Source of the DNA: Chromatiales bacterium
GTDB lineage: Bacteria > Pseudomonadota > Gammaproteobacteria > Steroidobacterales > GCA-2729495
DNA: 64,000 nt
Reading direction: 5' to 3'
Assembly: GCA_024234935.1 (NCBI GenBank)
Contig: JACKNI010000001.1
Coordinates: forward strand, 930,001 to 994,000
Below the pieces are notes generated by a model. The model saw only the letters and a list, made by a program, of their open reading frames with translations. It was not told the origin of the DNA and did not search any database. A program made the translations under genes and the position numbers. Of the stretch, positions 53,428 to 61,894 are shown piece by piece. Numbering within the stretch: the first letter of the stretch is position 1; each line of letters begins with the position of its first letter.

Positions 53428-55863
53428 TCAGAACTTGTATGAACCCCTGAGTCCAAACGTACGCGGATCGGGCAACATGCCCTTGCCAACGTTGTAGATG
53501 GTTGCAGGCGGCACATAAGTTCGCAGATCAGGCAGATTGGCGCCCGACCTGATGGTGTCATCGTCGAAAACGTTGTCGACATAGAGCATTACGTCCCAGC
53601 CATCAGCAGCCTGAACGCCAAACCGCAGATCGGTGAGCGTGTAGGAATCAAACCACCTGCGATTGGAACTTGAGTCGTAACGCTCATCCTGATACAGAAC
53701 TTCTGTTTGAACAAACCAGTCCAGATCATTGTTGAGGGGTGCCTTGTATTGCACCGACGCATTCAGGGCATTACGCGGAACGCCTTCAAGCGTGTTGCCT
53801 GACAAGTCAACCTCACAGAGCGTACTCGTTCCTACCGTCACCACCGTACAGTTTCCGGCTGAGGCAATGCCGTCCGGGCTCGAAGTGTTGATCTGGAAGT
53901 CCTTATATTCTGTATCCAGCCATGCATACGATGCCGCAAAGGACAGGTGGTCCGTTGCCTGCCAGGAGGCGCTCAGCTCAAGCCCCCAGACCTCTGCTGA
54001 TGATGCATTCTCTGGCTTGACACCCGGTATACCGGTGTCCGGGAGAATAACGGTAGAGGAAGTTTGCTTGTCCTTGAAATCCTCGTAAAAGAGGGCCGCA
54101 TTTAATTGAAAGGTATCGTTGAACCAGGCGGTTTTGGAACCAATTTCATAGGTGGTCATTTTTTCGGAATCAAAACGGTTTTGCTCGACGTTAAAACCAC
54201 CAGCGCCGCCGGTAAGTGTGCTGATTCCGCTTGGCTTCTCGCTCTTTGCGATAGACGCATACATCATCACTGCATCTGCCGGCCTCCATTCAAGCGTCGC
54301 TTTCGGTGTAAAGAAGCTGTCCCGGTCAGTTCCGGTAACCGGCAGACCCGCGGAAGGCGGATAGTTAATCGAGAAGAACGGCGAGGGAATAATGGCAAGT
54401 GCGTTCCCCGATGACCCGGTTACCTCGAGGTATTCATTGACGTAGCGCCCTTCAAGAGTCAGCGCAAGCTGGTCAGCAAACGCCCACTCTACAAGTCCAA
54501 ACGCCGACCAGTGCTTGGTACGGCGCTCGTTAAAGCGCAAATTGCGGGGCAATGTCGTGCCAATTGGCGCCAGGGCGGCAGCACCGGAACCAATGCTGCT
54601 CAACACGTTCACGGAACCGTCGTATAGCGTCGCTCTTTCATCCCAGTAAAGACCGCCAACCATCCAGTTGACCGGTCCATCACCATTTGACGCCAACCTG
54701 AGTTCCTGGCTGAACAGCTTCGTAGTCGTGTCAAAGTAGAATTCGCCGCCAAATCCCAGGCCGCCTGTCGTCTCCGTTGTTTCAGAGCTGCCTACAATCT
54801 GGGCATCTTCAAATTGATAAACGTCAGCATCCGCGTAATGGGTCAGCGACGTCACCTTATAGGCATCGTTTTCCCATTCGGTGGTCAACGTCGAGCGAAA
54901 AATGTTGCGCCTGCCACCCGTATAGTCATAGCCCGTTCGCGGGTTCTGGCTGATTGTCGGAAACCGCCCGGAGGCATCCCCATAAGACCCAACGAGAGCG
55001 GGCACCTCGGTCGTGGTTGTCACACCAGGTATTGCCGATGGCGGAACCGGTAGCATCGTATTGGCCGGGATGATTGCACGCGCGCGTGGCTCGAAATCGT
55101 CATGCGAATACTCGGCACGCAACCAGAAGGACAGATCGTCCGTGGCATGGAACAAGGCGGATCCCGAGACCCCGTATCCGTCTTCGCCGCCCAGGTCGCC
55201 GTTTGTTACAGAGTTGCTGTAATAGCCATCGTGCCGCCAGGATGAGGCGTTGATGCCCAGGGACAGACGATTTTCTATAACCGGCCCACTGATGCCCGCA
55301 CCCGCTTCAAACTGACCGTAATCACCAATGTCAAAGTTGACCTTACCCTCAACTTCATCGCCAGGGCGCTGGCTGATGTAGTTGATGGCGCCTGCAAAGG
55401 CACTTCGCCCGTAGAGTGCCATTTGCGGACCTTTCACCACCTCAACCCGCTCGATATCAAACAGACGGGTGTTCATGAGCAGGGACCCGCCTGAGGTGAG
55501 CAGCGACTCGCTCGACACGTCGATACCGTCCTGAAGAATGGCAACGTTCTGGCGACCGCGGGTCGGATTCAGGCCACGCATAATGACCGTCATGTCCTGG
55601 GCGGAAATGCCGCCGTTGTCGAAAATCACCCCGGCCGTCTGGCGGGTAATATCCTCAAGGTTATTCATGCCTTTGCGTTCCATGTCCGCGGTCGTGAACG
55701 CGGTGACAGAAATCGGCACATCCTGAAGATTCTCTTCCCGTTTGCGGGTGGTAACCACGATCTCTTCAATGGCGGCAACCGCTACTGATGGTTGACCAGT
55801 AACCGCTATAACAACTGCCATAGCGCACAGTTGCGCCTTTATCTGATATGAATGATTAATCAC
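53428..55863 (-). CDS. TonB-dependent outer-membrane receptor 2
   Basis: An 811-residue receptor. The signal peptide MINHSYQIKAQLCAMAVVIAVTGQPSVAVA precedes EEIVVTTRKREENLQDVPISVTAF, the TonB-box/plug start. The plug contains VIMRGLNPTRGRQNVAILQDGIDVS and DIERVEVVKGPQMALYGRSAFAGAINYIS; the barrel ends ...GLRGSYKF with the terminal Phe. It is a distant paralogue of receptor 1 at 39342. Specific substrate unknown; its neighbours (esterase, amine oxidase, LytTR) point to an organic compound rather than iron. Confidence 0.93.
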   Translation of the reverse strand: MINHSYQIKAQLCAMAVVIAVTGQPSVAVAAIEEIVVTTRKREENLQDVPISVTAFTTADMERKGMNNLEDITRQTAGVIFDNGGISAQDMTVIMRGLNPTRGRQNVAILQDGIDVSSESLLTSGGSLLMNTRLFDIERVEVVKGPQMALYGRSAFAGAINYISQRPGDEVEGKVNFDIGDYGQFEAGAGISGPVIENRLSLGINASSWRHDGYYSNSVTNGDLGGEDGYGVSGSALFHATDDLSFWLRAEYSHDDFEPRARAIIPANTMLPVPPSAIPGVTTTTEVPALVGSYGDASGRFPTISQNPRTGYDYTGGRRNIFRSTLTTEWENDAYKVTSLTHYADADVYQFEDAQIVGSSETTETTGGLGFGGEFYFDTTTKLFSQELRLASNGDGPVNWMVGGLYWDERATLYDGSVNVLSSIGSGAAALAPIGTTLPRNLRFNERRTKHWSAFGLVEWAFADQLALTLEGRYVNEYLEVTGSSGNALAIIPSPFFSINYPPSAGLPVTGTDRDSFFTPKATLEWRPADAVMMYASIAKSEKPSGISTLTGGAGGFNVEQNRFDSEKMTTYEIGSKTAWFNDTFQLNAALFYEDFKDKQTSSTVILPDTGIPGVKPENASSAEVWGLELSASWQATDHLSFAASYAWLDTEYKDFQINTSSPDGIASAGNCTVVTVGTSTLCEVDLSGNTLEGVPRNALNASVQYKAPLNNDLDWFVQTEVLYQDERYDSSSNRRWFDSYTLTDLRFGVQAADGWDVMLYVDNVFDDDTIRSGANLPDLRTYVPPATIYNVGKGMLPDPRTFGLRGSYKF

Positions 55864-56280
55864 GTTCCCCTCACCCCAAGTGCATGATTTAAAATCAATA
55901 AAACGAATGCCTATTGTTTTCCGGCATTAGTTTTTTTCCTAGATTGATAATCCGGAACTTGATCAGCACGCTCAAGCAGCATTTCGTGGGGTACCTGGAT
56001 ATTTCGCGAATACAATTCGCGCACGCGAACCACACGGCCCTTTCAGGCCCGGCTGGACGACATAGCGCGCGCCACTTCGGACATTTCGGCCATCCCTCAG
56101 CCCGCAACGACGACCTGCTCAATAAGCGCAGCGTCTGCTGGCGATGCAGAAAGGCCTGGTGCGTCTAGCAGGATTCGAGAGGCAGAAAGCGTGCAAGCTC
56201 CTCAGGATTGTCGAGGGCCAGGACGTCGACCAAGACGACGATAGTGATGACTGGTGAACCAGCACGAAGGCTCGGGGATC

Positions 56281-56312
56281 GCGGCTGAAGCCGCTCCTAC
56301 AGCCGCTCCTAC
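56281..56312. repeat. REP-like palindromic unit
   Basis: GCGGCTGAAGCCGC (56281-56294) is palindromic with a two-base centre. It is followed by TCCTACAGCCGCTCCTAC, which repeats the GCCGCTCCTAC word. Related to the REP-like element at 35752. Confidence 0.65.
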
Positions 56313-56319
56313 GGTCGGC

Positions 56320-56337
56320 CTACTCCCACTCAATTAT
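56320..56337 (-). other. Degenerate attachment-site-like sequence
   Basis: CTACTCCCACTCAATTAT matches the guaA-end word of the island borders at 13 of 18 positions, and on the minus strand reads I-I-E-W-E-stop, like the GuaA C terminus. It could be an old attachment site separating two tandem insertions (7.46-56.3 kb and 56.3-61.9 kb). Weaker than the border pair. Confidence 0.35.
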
Positions 56338-56474
56338 TTCCGAGCCTTCTAAGTGGTTGTGCCGACTCGGATTCTAACAGAGCCTCATATGACTTTACCG
56401 TCAGGAACGCCGACAAAACATTCCGCTTACAGAAGGCGGCCGGCGATAGATGGCGAATCGTCGACGCCCAGTAA

Positions 56475-56945
56475 CTAGTCTTCCGCTTCACTATTGGCTT
56501 CCAGTCGCCTACGAAGCGTCGAAAGGACTTCGTGAGTCGTCTTGACGTCCGCAACCCGAAGGCCGCCCGCCAGTTGATTGATCCAGGGTGTCTGCACATT
56601 CATCGCAGCGCCGAAGGCTGCGTTGCCCTTGTCAGTGAGGACAACCAACTGGGCGCGTCGATGATGCGGGTTCGGCTGGAACGCGACGAGCCCCTCCGTG
56701 GCCAGATCGTTCACGATCCGTTGCACATTCTGCCGATTTCCGCCCATGTCGCGCGCCAACCAGGCAACGGGCTGAGCACGCTCCGCGGCGACGATGGTGC
56801 CCAGCACCTGCCAGCGCGCGCTGGTCAGACCGAGACCTGCGACCAGCCGATCCCCTGCGGTGAGCATGCGGCTACTGAGCCGGAAGAGTTCAAGGACGAC
56901 GTCCGTCAGGGCCCGGCCGCCAGGGGTCTGCTTTGATTTTCTCAT
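56475..56945 (-). CDS. MarR family transcriptional regulator
   Basis: A 156-residue protein with the winged-helix MarR fold: LGLTSARWQVLGTIVAAERAQPVAWLARDMGGNRQNVQRIVNDLATEGLV, then the wing PNPHHRRAQLVVLTDKG. Length is typical. It is divergent from the monooxygenase/membrane protein pair at 57048. An operator-like dyad lies between them at 56964-56981, so it probably represses these genes and itself in response to a small molecule. Confidence 0.9.
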   Translation of the reverse strand: MRKSKQTPGGRALTDVVLELFRLSSRMLTAGDRLVAGLGLTSARWQVLGTIVAAERAQPVAWLARDMGGNRQNVQRIVNDLATEGLVAFQPNPHHRRAQLVVLTDKGNAAFGAAMNVQTPWINQLAGGLRVADVKTTHEVLSTLRRRLEANSEAED

Positions 56946-56963
56946 TGCTAGTATGATGCCTTG

Positions 56964-56981
56964 TTGACATCACAATGTCAA
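56964..56981. promoter_or_regulatory. Candidate MarR operator
   Basis: TTGACATCACAATGTCAA is a perfect inverted repeat with 7-base arms and a 4-base centre, 19 bases upstream of the MarR start and 66 upstream of the monooxygenase start. Size and AT-rich symmetry are typical of MarR sites. A further TTGTCAG half site follows. Confidence 0.6.
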
Positions 56982-57047
56982 TTTGTCAGTATTAGTCTTT
57001 ATGATACCAAACTGTCATCATGCAGCCCAATCACAAGGAATCAATTC

Positions 57048-57416
57048 ATGCTATCCCTGCGACCCTTGGACTCCGCATTTCCAATTGAAGCGCAGCTTCA
57101 TGCCACGGCCACTCCGGTCGTCCTCGTCAATCTGTTCACGATTGCCGAGAGCGACATCCCGGCGCTGCTGGCAGCCTGGGAATCGGATGCCAACTGGATG
57201 AAGCGCCAGCCCGGCTATATCTCGACCCAGCTGCATCGCGCCATCGGCGGCAGCTGCATGTTCATGAACTATGCCGTCTGGGAGTCGGTGGCGCATTTCA
57301 GGGCCGCCTTCACGAACCCGGAGTTCCTCAGTGCGCTGGGCACGTATCCCTCGAGCACGGTTGCGCAGCCGCATTTGTTCGCCAGGGTTGCGGTACCCAA
57401 CCTTTGCGCCGCCTGA
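57048..57416 (+). CDS. Antibiotic biosynthesis monooxygenase (ABM) domain protein
   Basis: A 122-residue protein from the ATG at 57048 (AAGGA upstream); the longer frame would run through the MarR operator. TPVVLVNLFTIAESDIPALLAAWESDANWMKRQPGYISTQLHRAIGGSCMFMNYAVWESVAHFRAAFTNPEF is the dimeric ferredoxin-like ABM fold: the GY-x-x-xxL strand, the N-Y-x-x-W-E strand, and the Phe/Ala helix. Such proteins oxidise small polyketides or degrade heme; many are uncharacterised. Divergent from MarR and 20 bases before a membrane protein gene. Confidence 0.85.
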   Translation: MLSLRPLDSAFPIEAQLHATATPVVLVNLFTIAESDIPALLAAWESDANWMKRQPGYISTQLHRAIGGSCMFMNYAVWESVAHFRAAFTNPEFLSALGTYPSSTVAQPHLFARVAVPNLCAA

Positions 57417-57436
57417 CTCAGCCCGGGAGTTCGTTA

Positions 57437-57904
57437 ATGCCTAAGCGCATCCACCTCATTGCGGGGATCTTGTCTCCGCTACTCATCGCCACCTTCTTCA
57501 CATCAACGGTGCTGGTCGAGCTGTTCGGCTCGCACGCTGCCATCGCCCACCTCAAGTCCCTGATCGTCACGCCCGGGCTGTGGATTCTGATCCCGTGTCT
57601 GGTCGCGACCGGCGGCAGTGGCATGTACATCGGCAGATCCCGCAAGGGCCGCCTTGTGGAGAACAAAAGGAAGCGCATGCCGTTCATCGCTGCCAACGGA
57701 CTCCTTGTCTTGGTGCCCTGCGCCATCTTCCTCAGTCGCTGGGCATCCGTCGGGGCGTTCGATGCGCGCTTCTATATCGTCCAGGCACTCGAACTGCTCG
57801 TGGGAGCGACGAATGTGACACTCCTTGCGCTCAATGTGCGCGACGGCTTGCGGTTGGCGGGGCGACTGCGTGCTCCCGCATCCGCGGCGGCGCCTCGTTC
57901 TTGA
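57437..57904 (+). CDS. Four-helix membrane protein of unknown function
   Basis: A 155-residue protein from the ATG at 57437 with four hydrophobic segments (about 5-28, 42-62, 80-100 and 110-130). A basic loop GRSRKGRLVENKRKRMP follows the second helix. Ends in an Ala/Arg/Ser-rich tail. I do not recognise the family. It lies 20 bases downstream of the ABM gene and is probably in the same MarR-controlled operon. Confidence 0.7.
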   Translation: MPKRIHLIAGILSPLLIATFFTSTVLVELFGSHAAIAHLKSLIVTPGLWILIPCLVATGGSGMYIGRSRKGRLVENKRKRMPFIAANGLLVLVPCAIFLSRWASVGAFDARFYIVQALELLVGATNVTLLALNVRDGLRLAGRLRAPASAAAPRS

Positions 57905-57999
57905 ACCGCAATACCCGGACAAGCCGCCGCGATGAAGCATGGACGTCAGCGCGCTCTGCTTGGTACCGATCGTGCACTATTGGTGCGAAATGCTGTTGA

Positions 58000-59238
58000 T
58001 CAGGGGGGCCCGTTACTCACCGCATCGGGCACTCCCAAAATCTCTCTCACCCATCGAACCTCGCGGGTCGGCGCACGAAGCATCGTCTGGACCCGCAGCG
58101 CCACGCAATCGGACTGGCCGAGCGCCGTAGCTGCCTCTTGTGCGAGCCGGTAGGCCATCTGCACATCAAGCGAGGTCAACTCATAGCCCCTTCCCTGGCA
58201 GATCCAGTGCAATGCGGCGAGCGCCACCTCTCCGGCGAACGATGGCGACTTCGCGATGTTGTCTCTGGCGGCCCGGATCAGCGTCTTCGGATCGCAGGGC
58301 GATTTCCACGCGAGCTGCATCGCGAGTTCGAATCGCTTGAGCGTCTTCGCCGTGGCGAACCATTTGCCCTCCTCGCCCGGCGTCGTCGCGATGAGATCGG
58401 ACAGCAACCGGTCGGGGTCGATCTCCGGATACCTACCGGCGATCAGCCGGAACGTGGCGAGGTAGGTCGTGGCGCGGTTCGCTTCGAGCGCGTATTTCTC
58501 GTAGGCCTCGATGCGCCGGCCAGCATGCAGCAGGATACCTTCGGCGAAACGCGCGAGTCCCGCCATCGGCGTCCAAGGGTTCACCGACTTCGCCATGAAC
58601 TCGATGGCCTCGTCGATCTCGCCGCGGGCGACCTTGACGCGTCCGACCCACAGCAGGTCGCGCCACATGGGACGCGGATCGCTGCCGATGAGCTTGATCA
58701 GCTCATCGTGTCGACCGGCGGAGAACAAGGCGCTGTAGCAGAGCGAATCGGATCGGGTAAATGCGTGATGGCCGCGACGCCGCTCGGCGTTCACGTGTTG
58801 GACGAGATCGGTCAGGCGTTCGGCCCATTGCGAAGCGTTGTCCGGCGTCGCGCACAGCTCACCCCAGCGATCATCCAGGGATTCCAGATAGGGCGGATCA
58901 TCGTTCTGGATCGCCTCGAACAACTGCTCGAGCCAGCCCTTACGCGTTGCCTCATCCGCCGGCGCCTGCGCAATGACGGGCACGAGCTCATCGACAGCGG
59001 CACGCGCCGCACCGCCCAACGCACCCGAAGAGCTATCCACTTGCTCCAACGCTGGGGACAGTTTCACCAGGAACCGGACCGCACCATCCGCGGCATGCAA
59101 TGGATCGCGGCGGGCGGCAGCACGGATTTCTACCAGCGCCTCGGCGATACGCTCGCTGGCCAGCCGACTGGCGCGCCAGCCGAAACCGCCGCGGCGAAAT
59201 CGCTTCGTGAATTGCCAGTCGCTGGCCTTGCCCATCAT
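58000..59238 (-). CDS. Alpha-helical repeat protein coupled to Fic
   Basis: About 412 residues from ATG codons at 59238/59235; the start overlaps the Fic stop in an ATGA, so it is translated after Fic. The whole protein looks helical, with TPR-like spacing: LFSAGRHDELIKLIGSDPRPMW, VKVARGEIDEAIEFMAKSVNPWTPMAGLARFAEGILLHAGRRIEAYEKYALEANR and LKRFELAMQLAWKSPCDP. No enzyme motif is visible. It may be a target, adaptor or antitoxin-like partner of the Fic protein. I cannot name the family with confidence. Confidence 0.65.
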   Translation of the reverse strand: MMGKASDWQFTKRFRRGGFGWRASRLASERIAEALVEIRAAARRDPLHAADGAVRFLVKLSPALEQVDSSSGALGGAARAAVDELVPVIAQAPADEATRKGWLEQLFEAIQNDDPPYLESLDDRWGELCATPDNASQWAERLTDLVQHVNAERRRGHHAFTRSDSLCYSALFSAGRHDELIKLIGSDPRPMWRDLLWVGRVKVARGEIDEAIEFMAKSVNPWTPMAGLARFAEGILLHAGRRIEAYEKYALEANRATTYLATFRLIAGRYPEIDPDRLLSDLIATTPGEEGKWFATAKTLKRFELAMQLAWKSPCDPKTLIRAARDNIAKSPSFAGEVALAALHWICQGRGYELTSLDVQMAYRLAQEAATALGQSDCVALRVQTMLRAPTREVRWVREILGVPDAVSNGPP

Positions 59239-60410
59239 GTCGCCGGATAGAGCTTCGGAAACCAGCGCTCGACGACGTCGATCGGGAACCCCAGTCGCAA
59301 TGGCGCCTTGTGCGAGCCCGAGACGAGCAAGCGCTTTTCGATCAGCGCCGAGATCACGCGACGCGCCGTGCGTTCGCTCGTGTCGATGAGCGCAGGAACT
59401 CGGCCTCGCTCCAATTCGCCAGCGAGCAACACCTCGCGCAACACGGTGAAGCTGCGCCTCGGAAGCCGCTCCGCGCTTTCCTCGTCGCGCACGTACAACT
59501 CCATGCGGCGCTGGAGTTCGGCCGGATCGAGCAGCTCGCGCATGTAGCGAATCTGGTCGAGGCAGGTTTCGAGAAAGAATTTGCAGAAGTCGATCAGCGC
59601 GTCCTGGGACAGCGCCCCTCGCCCATCGAGATCGTTCCTTCGCGGCTGGTCGGCAGCCATCAGCAGGCGTTTGTACTCGCCCGAGTTGCGCGCCAGTCCG
59701 CGCGACACGGACCAGAGCGCAGAGCCGATACCGATGTCGAGCAGCAGCGCGTGCGACATCAGCCGCGCAACACGACCGTTGCCATCGAGGAACGGGTGAA
59801 TCCACAGGAATCGATGATGAGCCGCCGCGACGGCGATCACCTGCCGTGGTTTCGTCAGGCGCGCTGCATCGTAAGCGTGCTCGAATCGGCTCATGAACGC
59901 CGGCAGGTCCTCGGGTGCGGGCGCGACATGCCGACCCACGGCAACCGTGCGGGTGCGCAACTGGCCGGGCACCACCGGGACACGCTCGCCGGAGTCGGGA
60001 TTCACGACGACGAGAAGACTTTCGGGTACCCGCTGGCAGAATTCCCGGTGCGTCCATTCGATGAAGGCACGCGAGACTGGCGGACACGGCAGGTCGTCGG
60101 CTCGTTCATCGATCATCTGCTGCACTTCAATGTGCGCGCGGGCTTCGAGCTGCAGATCGCGGCGATGTGGGTCGCTGGAATAGTCCGCCGCCAGGGCACG
60201 GTCGATGTCGCGGGGGTGAGTGTTGTGACCCTCGATCAGGTTCGAGTAGTAGCAGTTCATCGAACGCACAAGGTCGGCGACAGACTGCCGCACGACCGGG
60301 TGCAACTGCGCCGACAGCTCGCTGGCCTCCCGGGCGAGGTCGAAGGCCAGATTCTCGAGCACGGCGGCGCCCTCGGCCGGCAGATAGGGCTCGGCCGCAG
60401 CAGGCGTCAC
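59235..60410 (-). CDS. Fic family protein (AMP transferase, N-terminal inhibitory motif)
   Basis: A 391-residue Fic protein. The catalytic motif HPFLDGNGR at residues 205-213 is intact. An N-terminal inhibitory helix motif SNLIEGHN (Ser56, Glu60, Gly61) matches the (S/T)xxxE(G/N) of class II Fic proteins, whose Glu blocks ATP binding. The C-terminal ~100 residues look like a winged-helix domain (RRSFTVLREVLLAGELERGRVPALIDTSERTARRVISALIEKRLL), common in COG3177. Such proteins AMPylate a target protein. It is translationally coupled to the helical repeat protein downstream and lies in the right-hand part of the island. Confidence 0.9.
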   Translation of the reverse strand: MTPAAAEPYLPAEGAAVLENLAFDLAREASELSAQLHPVVRQSVADLVRSMNCYYSNLIEGHNTHPRDIDRALAADYSSDPHRRDLQLEARAHIEVQQMIDERADDLPCPPVSRAFIEWTHREFCQRVPESLLVVVNPDSGERVPVVPGQLRTRTVAVGRHVAPAPEDLPAFMSRFEHAYDAARLTKPRQVIAVAAAHHRFLWIHPFLDGNGRVARLMSHALLLDIGIGSALWSVSRGLARNSGEYKRLLMAADQPRRNDLDGRGALSQDALIDFCKFFLETCLDQIRYMRELLDPAELQRRMELYVRDEESAERLPRRSFTVLREVLLAGELERGRVPALIDTSERTARRVISALIEKRLLVSGSHKAPLRLGFPIDVVERWFPKLYPAT

Positions 60411-60598
60411 GCAAGGCTCCCAATGAGGTTAGGATTGGCCGGTTTCATGGCCGGAATATTAGTACTAGAAACAGTGTTTTGGTAGATTTCCATTGCCATA
60501 TATGGCCGGAACAGTGACCGCAACCGCACCCTGCGCGGGTTTACCAAACCTGGATTTCAGTCACCTTCGGTGAGCATTTCTGGCAAACCGTAAACCAG

Positions 60599-60892
60599 TC
60601 AGGCTGCTTGGAGCCTTTTCCCAACAACCTCCACCGCCCCCAGAGGGCTGCCGCCGTCCATCCGCCGTAGTTCGCCCCTCCGCAATGATGGATCTACGCC
60701 TGCGGCGAGCATCTGCCGCGCCGCGCGATGGCGTGCCTGCGCCAGAGCATTGGGAACATCCGGATAGGTCCCGAGCGAAAGCGTCTTCCGCTTGTCGCCG
60801 TACCGGTACTGGTAGTGCCAGTACCGCCCACCCTGGGGGTGAAGGAGCAGATACAGACCGCCCCCCAGGAAAATCTTGCGGGTGTAACGGAC
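60599..60892 (-). pseudogene. P4-type tyrosine integrase, N-terminal (DUF4102) remnant
   Basis: RYTRKIFLGGGLYLLLHPQGGRYWHYQYRYGDKRKTLSLGTYPDVPNALAQARHRAARQMLAAGVDPS-type sequence (split here only for description) matches the integrase arm-binding domain: D/L-GGGLYL, YW-x-Y-x-Y, K-TLSLGTYPDV. The first ~20 residues and the entire catalytic domain (R...HxxR...Y) are missing. Its place beside the 3' end of guaA is where the integrase of a guaA-targeting island would lie. Confidence 0.8.
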
Positions 60893-61717
60893 CTGCCCCT
60901 CGACGTGCGGGTGCGTTCGTTGCCCTCCGGCGCGCGCTCTTGAGTTCTGGTGCATTGGCGAACTTCGATCGCTGGCGCCGCGCACGGACACATCGGAATC
61001 CCTGAGCGCTGCCGCCCACGAGTCCTTGAGCGAATTGACCTGCCCACCCTCACCCATCGGCACCGAGTATTGCTGCTTGCGGATGCGATGCGCGAGCTCG
61101 ATGCCCGCCAGCGTGATCGCAGCCGACCGGAAACTCTTCAAGCCCAGCATCGGCGCGCAGCGCTGCTTGATGGCACGATGGTCCTGCTCGACCACGTTGT
61201 TCAAATACCGACGCGCCCGCACTTCCACGCCTCGCCAGCGGCGATCTTCGTCGGCGAGCAATCTCAGGCCGCGATGCGTGGCGCTGTTCCCGTCAACGTT
61301 GATCTTCTCCGGCCACGGCACGCCGTCCTGGCTGACGGCGGCACGGAAAAACGCCTGCGCCGCCTCCATACTGCGATCATTGCAGAGCAGCGATGCCACG
61401 GACTTTCCGCGCCGATCGACGGCACGATAGAGATAGTGCCGGCCACCCCGAACCGCCACCGCCGTCTCGTCCATCCGCCAGGAAGACCCCGGCGACCGCG
61501 CGAATCTCGACCATCGCCGCTCGTACTCCGGAACGTACCGCAGCACCCAGCGCATGATGGTCGTATGGGACACGACGATCCCGCGCTCGGCCAGCATCGC
61601 AACCAGATCGCGATAGCTCAGCCGGTAGGTGATGTACCAGCGAACGCTGGTCTCGATGGTCTCTGCGGAAAAGCGACAACCGCTGTAAATTGGGTCGCGC
61701 GCGATACGTCTGGCCAT
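60599..61717 (-). CDS. IS6-family transposase fused in frame to an integrase fragment
   Basis: A 372-residue frame in two parts. Residues 1 to ~225 form an IS6-family transposase with the DDE triad Asp83 (WRMDETAV), Asp142 (NVDGNSATH) and Glu177 (NNVVEQDHRAIK), the 34-residue second spacing being typical. From about residue 276 the sequence is the N-terminal DUF4102 domain of a P4-type tyrosine integrase. Between them lie ~50 unassigned residues, probably the insertion sequence's end. The fusion is probably a by-product of insertion; whether the tail affects the transposase is unknown. I could not define clean terminal repeats. Confidence 0.82.
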   Translation of the reverse strand: MARRIARDPIYSGCRFSAETIETSVRWYITYRLSYRDLVAMLAERGIVVSHTTIMRWVLRYVPEYERRWSRFARSPGSSWRMDETAVAVRGGRHYLYRAVDRRGKSVASLLCNDRSMEAAQAFFRAAVSQDGVPWPEKINVDGNSATHRGLRLLADEDRRWRGVEVRARRYLNNVVEQDHRAIKQRCAPMLGLKSFRSAAITLAGIELAHRIRKQQYSVPMGEGGQVNSLKDSWAAALRDSDVSVRGASDRSSPMHQNSRARAGGQRTHPHVEGQVRYTRKIFLGGGLYLLLHPQGGRYWHYQYRYGDKRKTLSLGTYPDVPNALAQARHRAARQMLAAGVDPSLRRGELRRMDGGSPLGAVEVVGKRLQAA

Positions 61718-61776
61718 CCGGTCCGCCCTCCAACTGATACGCGGATTCTAGGGCTCGGACGCCAGCGCACCAGAAC

Positions 61777-61797
61777 CCAGATTGACCGTCAATCTGG
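61777..61797. repeat. Short perfect hairpin beside the right island border
   Basis: CCAGATTGA, CCG, TCAATCTGG: 9-base arms around a 3-base loop, containing the ACCGTCA word found twice at the left border. It may be an integrase-binding site or transcript-end hairpin; there is no T-run. Confidence 0.45.
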
Positions 61798-61894
61798 AGG
61801 GCATCCCCCCGATAGACCTCGATAGATCTAGACAGGCATTTTCTTTATAAAATAGACACTTATTGTGATCTTTCGATAGGTGCCGATAGACCCA

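Larger units (their letters stand above)
55864..56474. other. Intergenic region with REP-like unit, att-like site and gene remnant
   Basis: No intact gene in 611 bases. On the minus strand, 56165 to about 56240 reads as a protein end (VDVLALDNPEELARFLPLESC, stop), a remnant that I cannot identify. A REP-like unit lies at 56281-56312 and an attachment-like word at 56320-56337; an ACCGTCA word like those at the island ends follows near 56396. ATATTTCGCG near 55999 also occurs upstream of the LytTR gene. Confidence 0.4.

Noticed and set aside
55895..56168. Short frames on both strands upstream of TonB receptor 2
   Set aside because: No recognisable sequence, and they cover the receptor's promoter region.
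59310..60485. 391-codon open frame on the plus strand
   Set aside because: Antisense to the Fic gene, whose HPFxxGNGR motif proves the coding strand.
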